Assembly (NCBI RefSeq): GCF_020400585.1
Contig: NZ_JAINVF010000015.1
Location: 62,001 to 126,000 of the forward strand
Length of the DNA stretch: 64,000 nt
Source of the DNA: Streptomyces sp. NK08204
Lineage (GTDB): Bacteria; Actinomycetota; Actinomycetes; Streptomycetales; Streptomycetaceae
Direction of reading: 5' to 3'
Each line of letters opens with the position of its first letter. The stretch's first letter is position 1. Under the pieces are notes generated by a model that did not search any database, was not told where the DNA came from, and saw only the letters and a list, made by a program, of their open reading frames with translations. A program made the translations under genes and the position numbers. Positions 23,662-33,500 of the stretch are shown piece by piece.

Positions 23662-24959
23662 TCCTGCGTCGCCTCCTGCGGGTCCGGCACGGGCACCGGC
23701 TCCACCAGCACGGTCGTGATCTTGTTCCGGCGGCCGGCCGTGGCCTCCGCCGTCAGCTTCAGCCTGCGGCCGTCGGGGAGTTCGACCTCGGCCGACGCGC
23801 CGGCGATCGGCACCCGGCCGAGGGCCTTGGCGAGGAGTCCACCGACGGTCTCCACGTCCTCGTCGTCGTACTCGCCCAGGCCGTACAGCTCGCCGAGGTC
23901 GGTGATGTCCAGGCGGGCGGTGACCCGGCAGCGGTCGTCACCGAGGCGCTCCACGGGCGGCAGTTCCCGGTCGTACTCGTCGGTGATCTCACCGACGATC
24001 TCCTCCAGGATGTCCTCGATGGTGACGATCCCGGCGGTGCCGCCGTACTCGTCGATGACGACGGCGACGTGGTTGCGTTCCTTCTGCATCTCCCGCAGCA
24101 GGTCGCCGGCGTTCTTGGTGTCGGGCACGAACACGGCCGGGCGCATGGCCGTGGAGACCAGGTCCCCTTCCGCGTCGCGGTTGATGTGCGTCTTGCGGAC
24201 CAGGTCCTTCAGGTACACGATCCCGACGATGTCGTCCTCGCTCTCCCCGGTGACCGGGATGCGGGAGAACCCGGAGCGCAGGGCGAGGGTGAGGGCCTGG
24301 CGGATGGTCTTGAACCGCTCGATGGTGACCAGGTCGGTGCGCGGGACCATGACCTCGCGCACGAGTGTGTCGCCCAGCTCGAAGACCGAGTGCACCATCC
24401 GGCGCTCCTCGTCCTCGATCAGCGACTCCTTCTCGGCGAGGTCGACCAGCGCCCGCAGCTCCGCCTCGGAGGCGAACGGCCCGCGCCTGAAGCCCTTGCC
24501 GGGTGTCAGGGCGTTACCGATGAGGATCAGCAGCGACGGGATCGGGCCCATCACCCGGGCCAGCGGCAGCAGCACGTACGCCGCCGCGGTCGCGGTGTTG
24601 AGGGGGTGCTGGCGGCCGATGGTGCGCGGGGAGACGCCGACGGCGACGTAGGACACCAGGACCATGACGCCGATGGCGACCAGCAGCGCCTGCCAGGTGG
24701 CCGCGAACTGCTGGAGGCAGGCGTACGTGACCAGGGCCGCGGCGGCCATCTCGGCGGCGACGCGCACGAGGAGGGCCATGTTGAGGTAGCGGGTGGGGTC
24801 GGCGGCGATCTGGGCGAGCTTGGCGCTGCCCCGGCGGCCCGACTTCACGGCCTCTTCGGCGCGGAAGCTGGAGACGCGCGCGATGCCCGCCTCCGCGCAG
24901 GCCGCCAGCCAGGCCACGACGACGAGCGCGATCGCGCCGACGACGATCTGCGGACTCAC
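23658..24959 (-). CDS. CNNM/CorC-type hemolysin family transporter (DUF21-CBS-CorC_HlyC)
   Basis: A 433-residue protein. The N-terminal DUF21 transmembrane domain spans about 1-190 (four hydrophobic segments). Two CBS repeats follow (about 210-330; VMVPRTDLVTIERFKTIRQAL, HVAVVIDEYGGTAGIVTIED). The C-terminal CorC_HlyC FAD-like domain is at about 345-425 (GLLAKALGRVPIAGASAEVE, RRLKLTAEATAGRRNKITTV). Members mediate Mg2+/Co2+ efflux; haemolysin is a historical name. GTG 24959, 16 bp after ybeY. The ybeY-phoH-hemolysin gene order is widely conserved. Confidence 0.92.
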   Translation of the reverse strand: MSPQIVVGAIALVVVAWLAACAEAGIARVSSFRAEEAVKSGRRGSAKLAQIAADPTRYLNMALLVRVAAEMAAAALVTYACLQQFAATWQALLVAIGVMVLVSYVAVGVSPRTIGRQHPLNTATAAAYVLLPLARVMGPIPSLLILIGNALTPGKGFRRGPFASEAELRALVDLAEKESLIEDEERRMVHSVFELGDTLVREVMVPRTDLVTIERFKTIRQALTLALRSGFSRIPVTGESEDDIVGIVYLKDLVRKTHINRDAEGDLVSTAMRPAVFVPDTKNAGDLLREMQKERNHVAVVIDEYGGTAGIVTIEDILEEIVGEITDEYDRELPPVERLGDDRCRVTARLDITDLGELYGLGEYDDEDVETVGGLLAKALGRVPIAGASAEVELPDGRRLKLTAEATAGRRNKITTVLVEPVPVPDPQEATQE

Positions 24960-24975
24960 GAGAGGACCGTTTCGC

Positions 24976-25473
24976 TTACGAGACGGTCGGCGCCGGAGAC
25001 GGCCCCGTCAGCCCGCGCTCGGCCCGCCACCCGTCCACGATGGCGGCCTGGAGCCCGAACATCTCCGCCTTCTCGTCGGGCTCCTCGTGGTCGTAGCCCA
25101 GCAGGTGCAGCACCCCGTGGACGGTGAGCAGCTGGAGTTCCTCGTCCATGGAGTGCTGCGTCGGTGCTTCCGCGCCCTGCCTGGCGGCGACCTCCGGGCA
25201 CAGCACGATGTCGCCGAGGAGCCCCTGCGGGGGCTCGTCGTCGTCCTTCGTGGGCGGGCGCAGCTCGTCCATGGGGAAGGACATGACATCGGTGGGACCG
25301 GGCAGGTCCATCCACTGGACGTGCAGCTGCTCCATGGCGTCGGCGTCCACGACGATCACCGAAAGCTCGGAGAGCGGGTGGATGCGCATCCGCGTGAGCG
25401 CATAGCGGGCGACGTCCAGGATCGCCTGCTCGTCTACTTCGGTGCCGGACTCGTTGTTGACATCGATCGACAT
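24976..25473 (-). CDS. ybeY: endoribonuclease YbeY
   Basis: A 165-residue zinc-dependent rRNA maturation and quality-control RNase. The metal motif HGVLHLLGYDHEE (H-x3-H-x5-H) is intact at about 119-131. DLPGPTDVMSFPMDE is the conserved DVLSFP-type segment and GDIVLCPEVA the following strand. N-terminal MSIDVNNESGTEVDE fits the actinobacterial start. It lies 12 bp after phoH and 16 bp before the CNNM gene on the same strand, the usual order. Confidence 0.96.
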   Translation of the reverse strand: MSIDVNNESGTEVDEQAILDVARYALTRMRIHPLSELSVIVVDADAMEQLHVQWMDLPGPTDVMSFPMDELRPPTKDDDEPPQGLLGDIVLCPEVAARQGAEAPTQHSMDEELQLLTVHGVLHLLGYDHEEPDEKAEMFGLQAAIVDGWRAERGLTGPSPAPTVS

Positions 25474-25485
25474 GGCCGTGCTGGT

Positions 25486-26565
25486 CTACTTCCCCTTGGT
25501 GCCCTTGGCGCCGGTCTTGCCGTGGCCGCCCTTGTGGGTGCCATTCTCGGTGCCGTACTTGGTGTCGTACTTCTCGTACGCGTCGACGATACGGCCCACC
25601 AGCTTGTGCCGGACGACATCGTGGGACGAAAGCCGGGAGAAGTGGACGTCCTCGACGCCCTCAAGGATCTCCTGCACCTGCCGCAGACCGGACTTGGTGC
25701 CGTTCGGCAGGTCGACCTGGGTCACGTCACCCGTGATCACGATCTTGGAGTCGAAGCCGAGGCGGGTGAGGAACATCTTCATCTGTTCGGGGCTGGTGTT
25801 CTGGGCCTCGTCCAGGATGATGAAGGCGTCGTTGAGCGTACGGCCACGCATGTACGCCAGCGGCGCGACCTCGATGGTCCCCGCTGCCATCAGCCGCGGA
25901 ATGGAGTCCGGGTCGAGCATGTCGTGCAGCGCGTCGTACAGCGGGCGCAGATAGGGGTCGATCTTCTCGTAGAGCGTGCCGGGCAGGAAGCCGAGCCGCT
26001 CCCCCGCCTCCACCGCCGGGCGGGTCAGGATGATGCGGTTGACCTGCTTGGACTGCAGGGCCTGCACGGCCTTGGCCATGGCCAGGTAGGTCTTGCCGGT
26101 ACCGGCGGGCCCGATACCGAAGACGATGGTGTGCTTGTCGATCGCGTCGACGTACCGCTTCTGGTTGAGGGTCTTGGGGCGGATCGTACGGCCGCGCGAG
26201 GACAGGATGTTCTGCGTCAGCACCTGCGCGGGCGTCTCCGTCCCGTCACTCGTCCCGGCCTCACTCGCCTTGAGCATCGCGATCGAGCGTTCCACTGCGT
26301 CCTCCGTCATCGGCTGCCCGGTGCGGAGCACCAGCATCATCTCGTCGAACACGCGCGAAATAAGGGCGACATCGATCGGGTCGCCGGCCGCGCTGATCTC
26401 GTTGCCCCGGACGTGGATGTCGGCCCCCGGGAAGGCCTTCTCTATCACGCGCAGGAGCGAGTCGCCGGACCCCAGCACGGTGACCATGGGGTGCTGGGCG
26501 GGGACGGTGAACTGTGCTCTCGCCCGCTCCTGCGCGGAGCTGTGAGCTGTGGGTGTCTGAGTCAT
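25486..26565 (-). CDS. PhoH-like ATPase (YbeZ)
   Basis: A 359-residue P-loop NTPase. Walker A GPAGTGKTYLA and Walker B FIILDEAQN are intact; TRPAVEAGERLGFLPG and TGDVTQVDLP are PhoH-family motifs. The N-terminal about 30-110 looks like the KH-like region of YbeZ-type PhoH proteins (VLGSGDSLLRVIEKAFPGADI). ATG 26565 (MTQTPTAHSSAQE) is chosen from family experience; GTG 26601 is in frame, and neither has a good ribosome site. The Lys/Gly/Thr-rich tail (about 335-359) is low complexity. Partner of YbeY in rRNA metabolism. Confidence 0.93.
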   Translation of the reverse strand: MTQTPTAHSSAQERARAQFTVPAQHPMVTVLGSGDSLLRVIEKAFPGADIHVRGNEISAAGDPIDVALISRVFDEMMLVLRTGQPMTEDAVERSIAMLKASEAGTSDGTETPAQVLTQNILSSRGRTIRPKTLNQKRYVDAIDKHTIVFGIGPAGTGKTYLAMAKAVQALQSKQVNRIILTRPAVEAGERLGFLPGTLYEKIDPYLRPLYDALHDMLDPDSIPRLMAAGTIEVAPLAYMRGRTLNDAFIILDEAQNTSPEQMKMFLTRLGFDSKIVITGDVTQVDLPNGTKSGLRQVQEILEGVEDVHFSRLSSHDVVRHKLVGRIVDAYEKYDTKYGTENGTHKGGHGKTGAKGTKGK

Positions 26566-26743
26566 GGGCCGGCGCTGTGGCCTGCGGTTCCTCCTCGTCA
26601 CGGCCGCACGGCTGAGGGCGGCCTCGCGATTCCAGGGTACGACGGCGGGCTGACAACGCCGAAGGGCTTTTCGACGGGGGCCGCGTTCCCCTTTTCGGGG
26701 GCCGAGCCCCCGCCTGCCGGGCGGGCCGCCGGCATCCGGTATG

Positions 26744-27886
26744 TCAGGCGGGCCGCCGGAACCCGATCGTCGGCACCGCCCGCCGCAGCGGCCACGGCCG
26801 GTCCAGTTCCTCCGGAACGAACCGGTCGAGAAACGCGTACCGCCGCAGGGCCGCCGGGTCCTGCTCCTCCACCGACTGGACCCGCCGCCACCAGGCCCCG
26901 ATCTCCGACCACCCGGGCGCCGACAGGGACCCGCCGAACTCCTGCACCGACAGGGCGGCCGTGAGCCCGGCGAAGGCCAGCCGGTCGGCCAGCGGCCATC
27001 CCGCGAGGGATCCCGTCACGAACCCGGCGACGAACACGTCCCCCGCCCCTGTCGGATCCAGCGCCTGCACGGCGATCGCGGGCACCTCGGCGGCCTCCCC
27101 CGTACGCCGGTCCACCGCGTACGCCCCCTCCGCCCCGAGGGTCACCACGGCCACCGGCACGTACTCGGTCAGGGCATGCGCGGCCAGACGCGGGCACTCG
27201 GTGCCGGTGTAGCGCATCGCCTCCTCCGCGTTGGGCAGGAACGCCTCGCAGTGCTCGAGGTCGGCGAGCCCCCCGAGGTCCCAGGCGCCGGTGTCGTCCC
27301 AGCCGACGTCGGCGAAGATCCGGGTGCCCTCATGGGCGGCCTGGGCGATCCAGGAGGCGCGGCTGCCGGGAACGAGGGAGGCGACGGCGGCCCGTGCGCG
27401 GGGCGGGCAGTCGGGGGCGGGCTCCTCGGGGGGCGGCTCGTGGCCGTGGGACACCATGGTGCGCTCACCCTCGTACGCCATGGAGACGGTCACCGGGGAG
27501 TGCCAGCCGGGTACGGTCCTCGAGGCGGTGAGGTCGATGCCCTCGCCCTGTTCGAGCGCGTCCCAGCAGTAGTCGCCGTAGTGGTCGTCGCCGAAGGCCG
27601 CGGCCAGGGAGGTCTTCAGGCCGAGCCGGGCCAGCGCGGTGGCCATGTTGGCGACCCCGCCCGGGCTGGAGCCCATGCCCCGGGCCCAGGACTCGGTTCC
27701 GCGCACGGGCGCCGAGTCCAGGCCGGTGAAGATGATGTCCAGGAAGACGGTGCCGGTGAGGTAGACGTCCCAGGGCGGGTCGCCCGGTACGCGCAGGGCG
27801 GCCAGCGGATCGACCTGGGCCTGACAGCGCGCTGCCTCGGTGAGGTGCTCCGGTTCCTCTGCGGCGATCGTGTGGGACGGGCTCAC
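26744..27886 (-). CDS. PfkB-family carbohydrate kinase
   Basis: A 380-residue ribokinase-type sugar kinase. SSPGGVANMATALARLG is PfkB signature 1, and LDPTGAGDVFVAGFVTG is signature 2 with the catalytic Asp (GAGD). VYLTGTVFLDIIFTGLD is the N-terminal strand and FADVGWDDTGAWDLGG the central region. It is about 60 residues longer than ribokinase, mostly in an extra N-terminal segment. GTG 27886 has GGGAG six bases upstream. The sugar substrate is unknown, and flanking genes give no pathway clue. Confidence 0.88.
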   Translation of the reverse strand: MSPSHTIAAEEPEHLTEAARCQAQVDPLAALRVPGDPPWDVYLTGTVFLDIIFTGLDSAPVRGTESWARGMGSSPGGVANMATALARLGLKTSLAAAFGDDHYGDYCWDALEQGEGIDLTASRTVPGWHSPVTVSMAYEGERTMVSHGHEPPPEEPAPDCPPRARAAVASLVPGSRASWIAQAAHEGTRIFADVGWDDTGAWDLGGLADLEHCEAFLPNAEEAMRYTGTECPRLAAHALTEYVPVAVVTLGAEGAYAVDRRTGEAAEVPAIAVQALDPTGAGDVFVAGFVTGSLAGWPLADRLAFAGLTAALSVQEFGGSLSAPGWSEIGAWWRRVQSVEEQDPAALRRYAFLDRFVPEELDRPWPLRRAVPTIGFRRPA

Positions 27887-28257
27887 GGTGCGCTCCCTGC
27901 GGTGGTGCGGTTCTGGTCAGTGTGCACCACACCACTCCCCCGGCACGGCTGGCCGGTACCGGCGTGGGAGCGGTTGTCCGCGCTCCGGCGCGGGTGCGGC
28001 CGGGTCATGTCCTCCAACCGGACTGGCGGCCCCGGGACTCGTCCACGGAAAGGCCGGGGAGCGCCTAGCTGCGGGCCAACTGGTGCCAGATCGTCACGAG
28101 GGCTGCGACCTGGGCGAGAAGCCAGGCGAACTGTCCCGAGAAGCCGCGCAGTTGGTAGATCGACAGCAGCAGAACGCCGCTCGACCTGTGGCCAGGGCGT
28201 GGGCACCAGGACGGCCACTGAACCTGCCCGCTGCGCAACGCTGCCCGAACAGCGTGC
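27887..28257. other. 371-bp intergenic region with a possible decayed minus-strand fragment
   Basis: On the minus strand, one frame ending with TAG at 28065-28067 gives a short, plausible membrane-type C-terminus (SIYQLRGFSGQFAWLL, then VAALVTIWHQLARS). I find no credible start or ribosome site upstream, and the frame runs back into the 3' end of the deaminase gene. It may be a gene remnant or chance. Nothing else is supported here. Confidence 0.35.
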
Positions 28258-29283
28258 CTACGCCGACGGACCGAACTGGTACGCCGCCACCTCGGCGAGG
28301 TACCGCTCGCGCCGCTCCTCGTCGTCCTCCAGGAAGGAGGCGAGGAACGAGTTGCGGGCGAGTTCGCGCAGCCGGTCCTCGCTCAGGTCAAGGGTGGCGC
28401 GGACGGCGTCGAAGTTGTCGCCCGCGTAGCCGCCGAAGTAGGCCGGGTCGTCGGAGTTGACGGTGCACAGCAGCCCGGCGTCGAGCATGGCCGGCAGCGG
28501 GTGGTCGGCCAGTGTGTCGACGGTCCGCAGCCGGACGTTCGACAGCGGGCACAGGGTCAGCGGGACGCGTTCGCGCACCAGCCGCTCGACCAGCACCGGG
28601 TCCTCCATGCAGCGCAGCCCGTGGTCGACGCGCTCCACGCCGAGCACGTCCAGGGCCTCGGTGATGTACTCCGGCGGCCCCTCCTCACCGGCGTGCGCCA
28701 CGCGCCGCAGCCCGAGGGCGGCGGCGGCCTCGTACACCTCGCGGAACTTCACCGGCGGGTGCCCGACCTCGGCGGAGTCGAGGCCGACGCCGGTGATCCG
28801 GTCCAGGTAGGGCCGCGCGGCCTGAAGGGTCTCCATGGCCGACTCGGCGGACTGGTCGCGCAGGAAGCACATGATCAGCCGGGTGGAGATGCCGTGGTTC
28901 TCCTCGCTGTGGCGGAGCGCTTGCCACAGCCCCTCCACGACCGTGCCCATGGCCACGCCCCGGGCGAGGTGGGCCTGCGGATCGAAGAAGATCTCCGCGT
29001 GCCGCACGCCCTGCGCGGCGGCACGGGCCAGGTAGGCGTCCGTCAGGTCCGCGAAGTCCTGCTCGGTGCGCAGGACGGCCATCAGCTCGTAGTACAGGTC
29101 CAGGAAGGACTGGAGGTCCTCGAACCGGTACGCCTCGCGCAGCTCGTCGGTGTCGGCGTAGGGCAGCTCGACGCCGTTGCGGTCGGCCAGCTCGAACGCC
29201 AGCTCGGGCTCCAGGGTGCCTTCGATGTGAAGGTGCAGTTCTGCTTTGGGGAGGGGCATCAACGCATCGTACGGCCGTGTCAC
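28258..29283 (-). CDS. adenine/adenosine deaminase-family enzyme (adenine deaminase type more likely)
   Basis: A 341-residue amidohydrolase. Metal and catalytic residues are present: LPKAELHLHIEGTLEPE (HxH), RVAHAGEEG (His-Ala-Gly-Glu), VERVDHGLRC, and CTVNSDDPAYFGGY (final metal Asp). The HxHIEGTLEPE and SDDPAYFGGY variants are those of the bacterial adenine deaminase subgroup related to yeast Aah1; true adenosine deaminases read HxHLDG and TDDP. It is commonly annotated 'adenosine deaminase'. GTG 29283 overlaps the RNase Z stop by four bases (GTGA); ATG 29259 is an alternative. Confidence 0.9.
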   Translation of the reverse strand: MTRPYDALMPLPKAELHLHIEGTLEPELAFELADRNGVELPYADTDELREAYRFEDLQSFLDLYYELMAVLRTEQDFADLTDAYLARAAAQGVRHAEIFFDPQAHLARGVAMGTVVEGLWQALRHSEENHGISTRLIMCFLRDQSAESAMETLQAARPYLDRITGVGLDSAEVGHPPVKFREVYEAAAALGLRRVAHAGEEGPPEYITEALDVLGVERVDHGLRCMEDPVLVERLVRERVPLTLCPLSNVRLRTVDTLADHPLPAMLDAGLLCTVNSDDPAYFGGYAGDNFDAVRATLDLSEDRLRELARNSFLASFLEDDEERRERYLAEVAAYQFGPSA

Positions 29284-30185
29284 CGGCGTTTCGGAACAGG
29301 AACTCGCTGCAGGTCGTGGGCGACGGTCAGCTCACCCTCGAAACCGGCGGCGCGTGCCTGCCGCTCGAACTCGTCGGGCTCCGAGTAGCGCTGGCTGAAG
29401 TGGGTCAGGACGAGGTGCCGTACCCCGGCGTCCCGGGCCACCTCCGCCGCCTGACCGGCCGTCAGATGCCCGTGGTCGGCGGCGAGTCCGGCGTCCTCGT
29501 CGAGGAAGGTGGACTCGATCACGAGCAGGTCGCAGCCCTCGGCCAGGGCGTGCACCCCCTCGCACAGCCGGGTGTCCATGACGAACGCGAACCGCTGCCC
29601 GCGCCGCACCTCGCTGACCTCGTCCAGGGTCACGTCCCCGAGCCTGCCCTCGCGCTGGAGCACACCCACGTCCGGGCCCTTGATGCCGTGCGCGGCGAGC
29701 CGTTCGGGCAGCATGCGGCGGCCGTCGGGTTCGATCAGCCGGTATCCGAAGGACTCCACGGGGTGGGACAGCCTGCGGGCCTGAAGCGTGTACGACGGCG
29801 TCACCTCGAGGACGCCGTCGGCGGCGACCGGCGCCTCGACGAGGTCGACGGTCTCCCGGTAGGCGGTCGCGTACCGCAGCCGGTCGAAGAAGCGCTGCCC
29901 CGAGCGCGGGTAGTGCGCGGTGACCCTGTGCGGTACCTGATCGAGGTTGATCCGCTGGATCACCCCGGCGAGGCCCAGGGAGTGGTCGCCGTGGAAGTGC
30001 GTGACGCAGATCCGGTTCAGGTCGTGGGCGGCGACCCCGGCGCGCAGCATCTGCCGCTGTGTTCCCTCACCGGGGTCGAACAGGATGCCCTCGCCGTCCC
30101 AGCGCAGCAGGTAGCCGTTGTGGTTGCGGTGCCGGGTCGGGACCTGGCTGGCTGTGCCGAGGACCACCAATTCACGGACGGACAT
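29280..30185 (-). CDS. rnz: ribonuclease Z
   Basis: A 301-residue metallo-beta-lactamase-fold tRNA 3'-end endonuclease. The histidine motif THFHGDHSLGLAG (HxHxDH) is at about 62-74; LVLGTASQVPTRHRNHNGYL is the N-terminal PxxxRN region, and LTHFSQRY near the C-terminus is the conserved HEAT-like/HxxF motif. FDPGEGTQRQM is also typical. All metal ligands appear present. It is 6 bp downstream of the HIT gene and overlaps the deaminase gene. Confidence 0.95.
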   Translation of the reverse strand: MSVRELVVLGTASQVPTRHRNHNGYLLRWDGEGILFDPGEGTQRQMLRAGVAAHDLNRICVTHFHGDHSLGLAGVIQRINLDQVPHRVTAHYPRSGQRFFDRLRYATAYRETVDLVEAPVAADGVLEVTPSYTLQARRLSHPVESFGYRLIEPDGRRMLPERLAAHGIKGPDVGVLQREGRLGDVTLDEVSEVRRGQRFAFVMDTRLCEGVHALAEGCDLLVIESTFLDEDAGLAADHGHLTAGQAAEVARDAGVRHLVLTHFSQRYSEPDEFERQARAAGFEGELTVAHDLQRVPVPKRR

Positions 30186-30191
30186 GGCGAT

Positions 30192-30545
30192 TTATCCGGG
30201 GGGCCATTCCATGCCACGGCCACCGAGGACGTGCGCGTGGGCGTGCCAGACGGTCTGACCGACGCCGCTGCCGGTGTTGAAGACGATGCGGTAGCTCTCC
30301 AGCTCGTCCTCGTCGGCCACCGCCTGGGTCTCACGCAGCACGTCCGCGGCCAGTTCCGGGGCGCCCGCGGCGAGCGCGGCGGCGTTCTTGTAGTGCGCCT
30401 TGGGAATGACCAGGACGTGTGTGGGCGCCTGGGGATTTATGTCCCGGAAGGCGACGGTGGTCTCCGTCTCTCGGACGATCGTCGCGGGAATGTGGCCTGC
30501 GACGATTTTGCAGAACAGGCAGTCGTCCTGCGGTTCTCCCGCCAT
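30192..30545 (-). CDS. HIT family protein (HINT-like nucleotide hydrolase)
   Basis: A 117-residue protein. CLFCKIVAGHIPATIV is the N-terminal zinc-type CxxC plus substrate loop, HVLVIPKAHYKNAAAL the middle strand, and VWHAHAHVLGG carries the catalytic histidine triad (HxHxH). HINT-branch proteins hydrolyse nucleoside phosphoramidates and adenylylated amines. It is placed in a run with RNase Z (6 bp downstream) and the tricorn-like protease gene (42 bp further downstream in coordinate, ending at 30588). Confidence 0.93.
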   Translation of the reverse strand: MAGEPQDDCLFCKIVAGHIPATIVRETETTVAFRDINPQAPTHVLVIPKAHYKNAAALAAGAPELAADVLRETQAVADEDELESYRIVFNTGSGVGQTVWHAHAHVLGGRGMEWPPG

Positions 30546-30587
30546 TGCGCTGCGCTCGCTTTCGCCGGTGATCGGTACGGGGGCATC

Positions 30588-33500
30588 CTAGTCGTTCGGG
30601 TGCGGGTCGTCGGTGGCTTGTCCTGCGGCTCCCCCAGCCCCTTGCCCTGGCAGCGCCGGGGGTGTTTTCGCAGGTGCCGCTTCCAGCGCTGCCAGTGCCA
30701 GCCTTATCGCCTCGTCGAGTTGCACGTCGCGCCCCTGCGCCCAGTCCTGCGGGCGCTGCACCACCTCCACGTCCGGGTCGACGCCGTGGTTCTCCACGTC
30801 CCAGCCGTAACCCTCCAGCCAGGTGGCGTACTTCGGCTGGGTGACGAGGGTGCCGTCGACCAGGGGGTAGCGGCTGTCGATGCCGATGACGCCGCCCCAG
30901 GTGCGGGTACCCACGACGGGGCCGATACCGAGGGCCTTGATCGCGGCGTTGACGATGTCGCCGTCGGAGCCGGAGAACTCGTTGGCGACGGCTACGACCG
31001 GTCCCCGGGGGGCGTCCAGCGGATAGCTGGTGGGGCGCATGCCGCGCGGCATGTCCCAGCCGATGATCCGCCGGGCCAGTTTCTCCACGACGAGCTGGGA
31101 GGTGAACCCGCCCCGGTTCTCCCGGACGTCGACCACGAGCCCCTCGCGCGCGACCTCCACCCGCAGGTCGCGGTGGATCTGCGCCCAGCCGAGGGCCTGC
31201 ATGTCGGGGACGTGGAGGTAGCCGAGCCGGCCGTCGGAGACGGCGTGGACATGGGCGCGGCGGTCGGCGACCCAGGCGTGGTAACGCAGGGGGCCCTCGT
31301 CCGCGACGGGCACGACGACCGTGTGCCGCAGTTCGCCGCCGCCGGCCGGGGAGACGGTCAGTTCCACCGGGCGGCCGGCCGTGCCGACGAGCAGCGGGGC
31401 GGGGCCGGTGACGGGGTCGACCGGGTGGCCGGCGACGGCGACGATCGTGTCGCCGGGGCGCACGGCGGCCCCGGGTGCGGCGAGCGGGGAGCGGGCGTCC
31501 GGGTCGGAGGTCTCCGACGGCAGGATGCGGTCGATGCGCCAACTGCCGTCCGCGTGGCGGGAGATGTCGGCGCCCAGCAGGCCCTGCCGGGGGCCGCCGC
31601 CGTATCGGCCGGGCGGGCTGACGTAGGCGTGGGAGGTGCCGAGTTCGCCGTGCACCTCCCACAGCAGGTCGACCAGGTCGTCGTGGGTGGCGAGGCGGTG
31701 CAGCAGGGGGCGGTAGCGGTCGAGGACGGCGGACCAGTCGACGCCGCCGAGGTCGGCCCGCCAGAAGTGGTCGCGCATGATGCGGCCCGTCTCGTCGTAC
31801 ATCTGCCGCCACTCGGCGGCGGGGTCGACGGTCTGCCGGACACGGGCGAGGTCGACGGTGACGCTGCTGTCGCCGTCGTCGTCGGTGCCGGTGCGGCGGT
31901 CGCTGGGGACGACCCGGAGCCGGCCGTCGGTCCACAGCAGGACCCGTTTGCCGTCACCGCTGACCTCGAAGTGGTCGATGTCGGAGGCCAGGTGTTCCAG
32001 GCGCCGCTGGGCGAGGTCGTAGCGCTCCAGCTCGGTGTGCGGGCCGGGGTCCTCGGGGTGGGCGCGGGAGGCGCCGAGGACCCCGTGCACGGGGTGGTGC
32101 AGCCAGAGCACGCCGTCCTTGGCGGCGCGCAGTCCGGAGTAGCGGCCGGCCTCGACCGGGAAGGGCACGATCCGGTCGGCGAGGCCGTCGAGGTCGATCC
32201 GGGTGGCGGGGGTGCCCTCGCTGTCGGGGGTCTCGTCCTTGTCGGGGGTCTCGAAGGGGCGGCCGTGCCGCTGCGGGCCGAACGGGGACGGTGTCGTGGC
32301 GGCCAGGGTGATCAGGTGCGGGCGGGCTCCGACCACGAACGCGAGGTCGAAGACGTGCTCGTCGTAGACCGGGTCGAAGGCACGGTTGGAGAGGAAGGCG
32401 AGGTGTTTGCCGTCGAGGGTGAAGGCGGGCGCGTAGTCCTGGAAGCGCGGCGGGGTCGCCTCGGTGACCGACAGGTCGGTGGTGTGGGCGATGCGCAGCT
32501 GGGAGAGGGGGCGGGGGCCGGGGTGGGCCCAGGCCAGCCAGGTGGAGTCGGGTGAGAAGGCCAGTCCGCAGACCTCGCCGTCGTCGCTGCGGTCGACCTC
32601 GCGGACCTCGCCGGTCTCCCGCTCGACGAGCAGCAGGCGTCCGTCGTGCGCGGCGACGGCGGCCCGGCTGCCGTCGGGTGCCATGGCCAGCTCCAGCACC
32701 CGGCCGAGCTGTCCGGCGGCGATCCGGCGGGGGGTGGCGCCGGGCACGGTGCCGGTGGCGGGGGCGAACTCCAGGGCGTCGTCGCCCTCGGCGTCGGTGA
32801 CCCACACCACCCACTCCTCACCGTCGGCGCGGAAGGTACGCGGCAGCCGGGCGCGCACCCCGGGGGTGGCGGCGAGGGCGCGGGCGGGCCCGGAGCGGTG
32901 GGTGACCCAGTGCACGCCGCCGCGCACGCCCACGGCGCTGCCGCGCGCGGTGTGGTCGGGGGACGCGGCTTCGAACCAGTGGGCGGCGTCCACCGGGGCA
33001 GGCCGCAGGTCCAGCCGGGGCCCGCCGAGCCGTACGTCCAGCCGGCGCGGCTCGGCGCTCTCCAGGTCCTCCAGCAGCCACAGTTCACCGCCGCAGGTGT
33101 ACACCACGCGGCTGCCGTCACCGGTGGCGTGCCGGGCGTAGAAGCCGTTGAGCGGGGTGTGCCGGCGCAGGTCGGAGCCGTCGGCGAGGCAGGAGTACAG
33201 GGCGCCGGTGCCTTCGTGGTCGGAGAGGAACGCCAGCCTCCCGCGCTCCTGGCCTCGCTCGAGCGGGAGGTCCCCCGTGCCCACCCACACCGGGCACTCG
33301 ATGTTCCCGTCCAGCTCGGCCTGCAGCCGTACGAACGCGCCGCTGCCGTCGGGGTCGATCCACAGTTTGCCCGCCGTACCGCCCCGGTAGCGCTTCCAGT
33401 GGGCGGCCTCGCGGCCCATGGTCGCGGACTGGAGCACGGTGGCGGGGCCGAACGCCACGTCGCCGACGGGCCCGTAGGGCAGGGTCTCGGGCGGGCCGCC

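Noticed and set aside
29277..32555. 1092-codon plus-strand open frame
   Set aside because: It is antisense to the RNase Z, HIT and tricorn-like genes, has low-complexity Gly/Val/Arg composition and no recognisable domain; long antisense frames are expected at this GC content.
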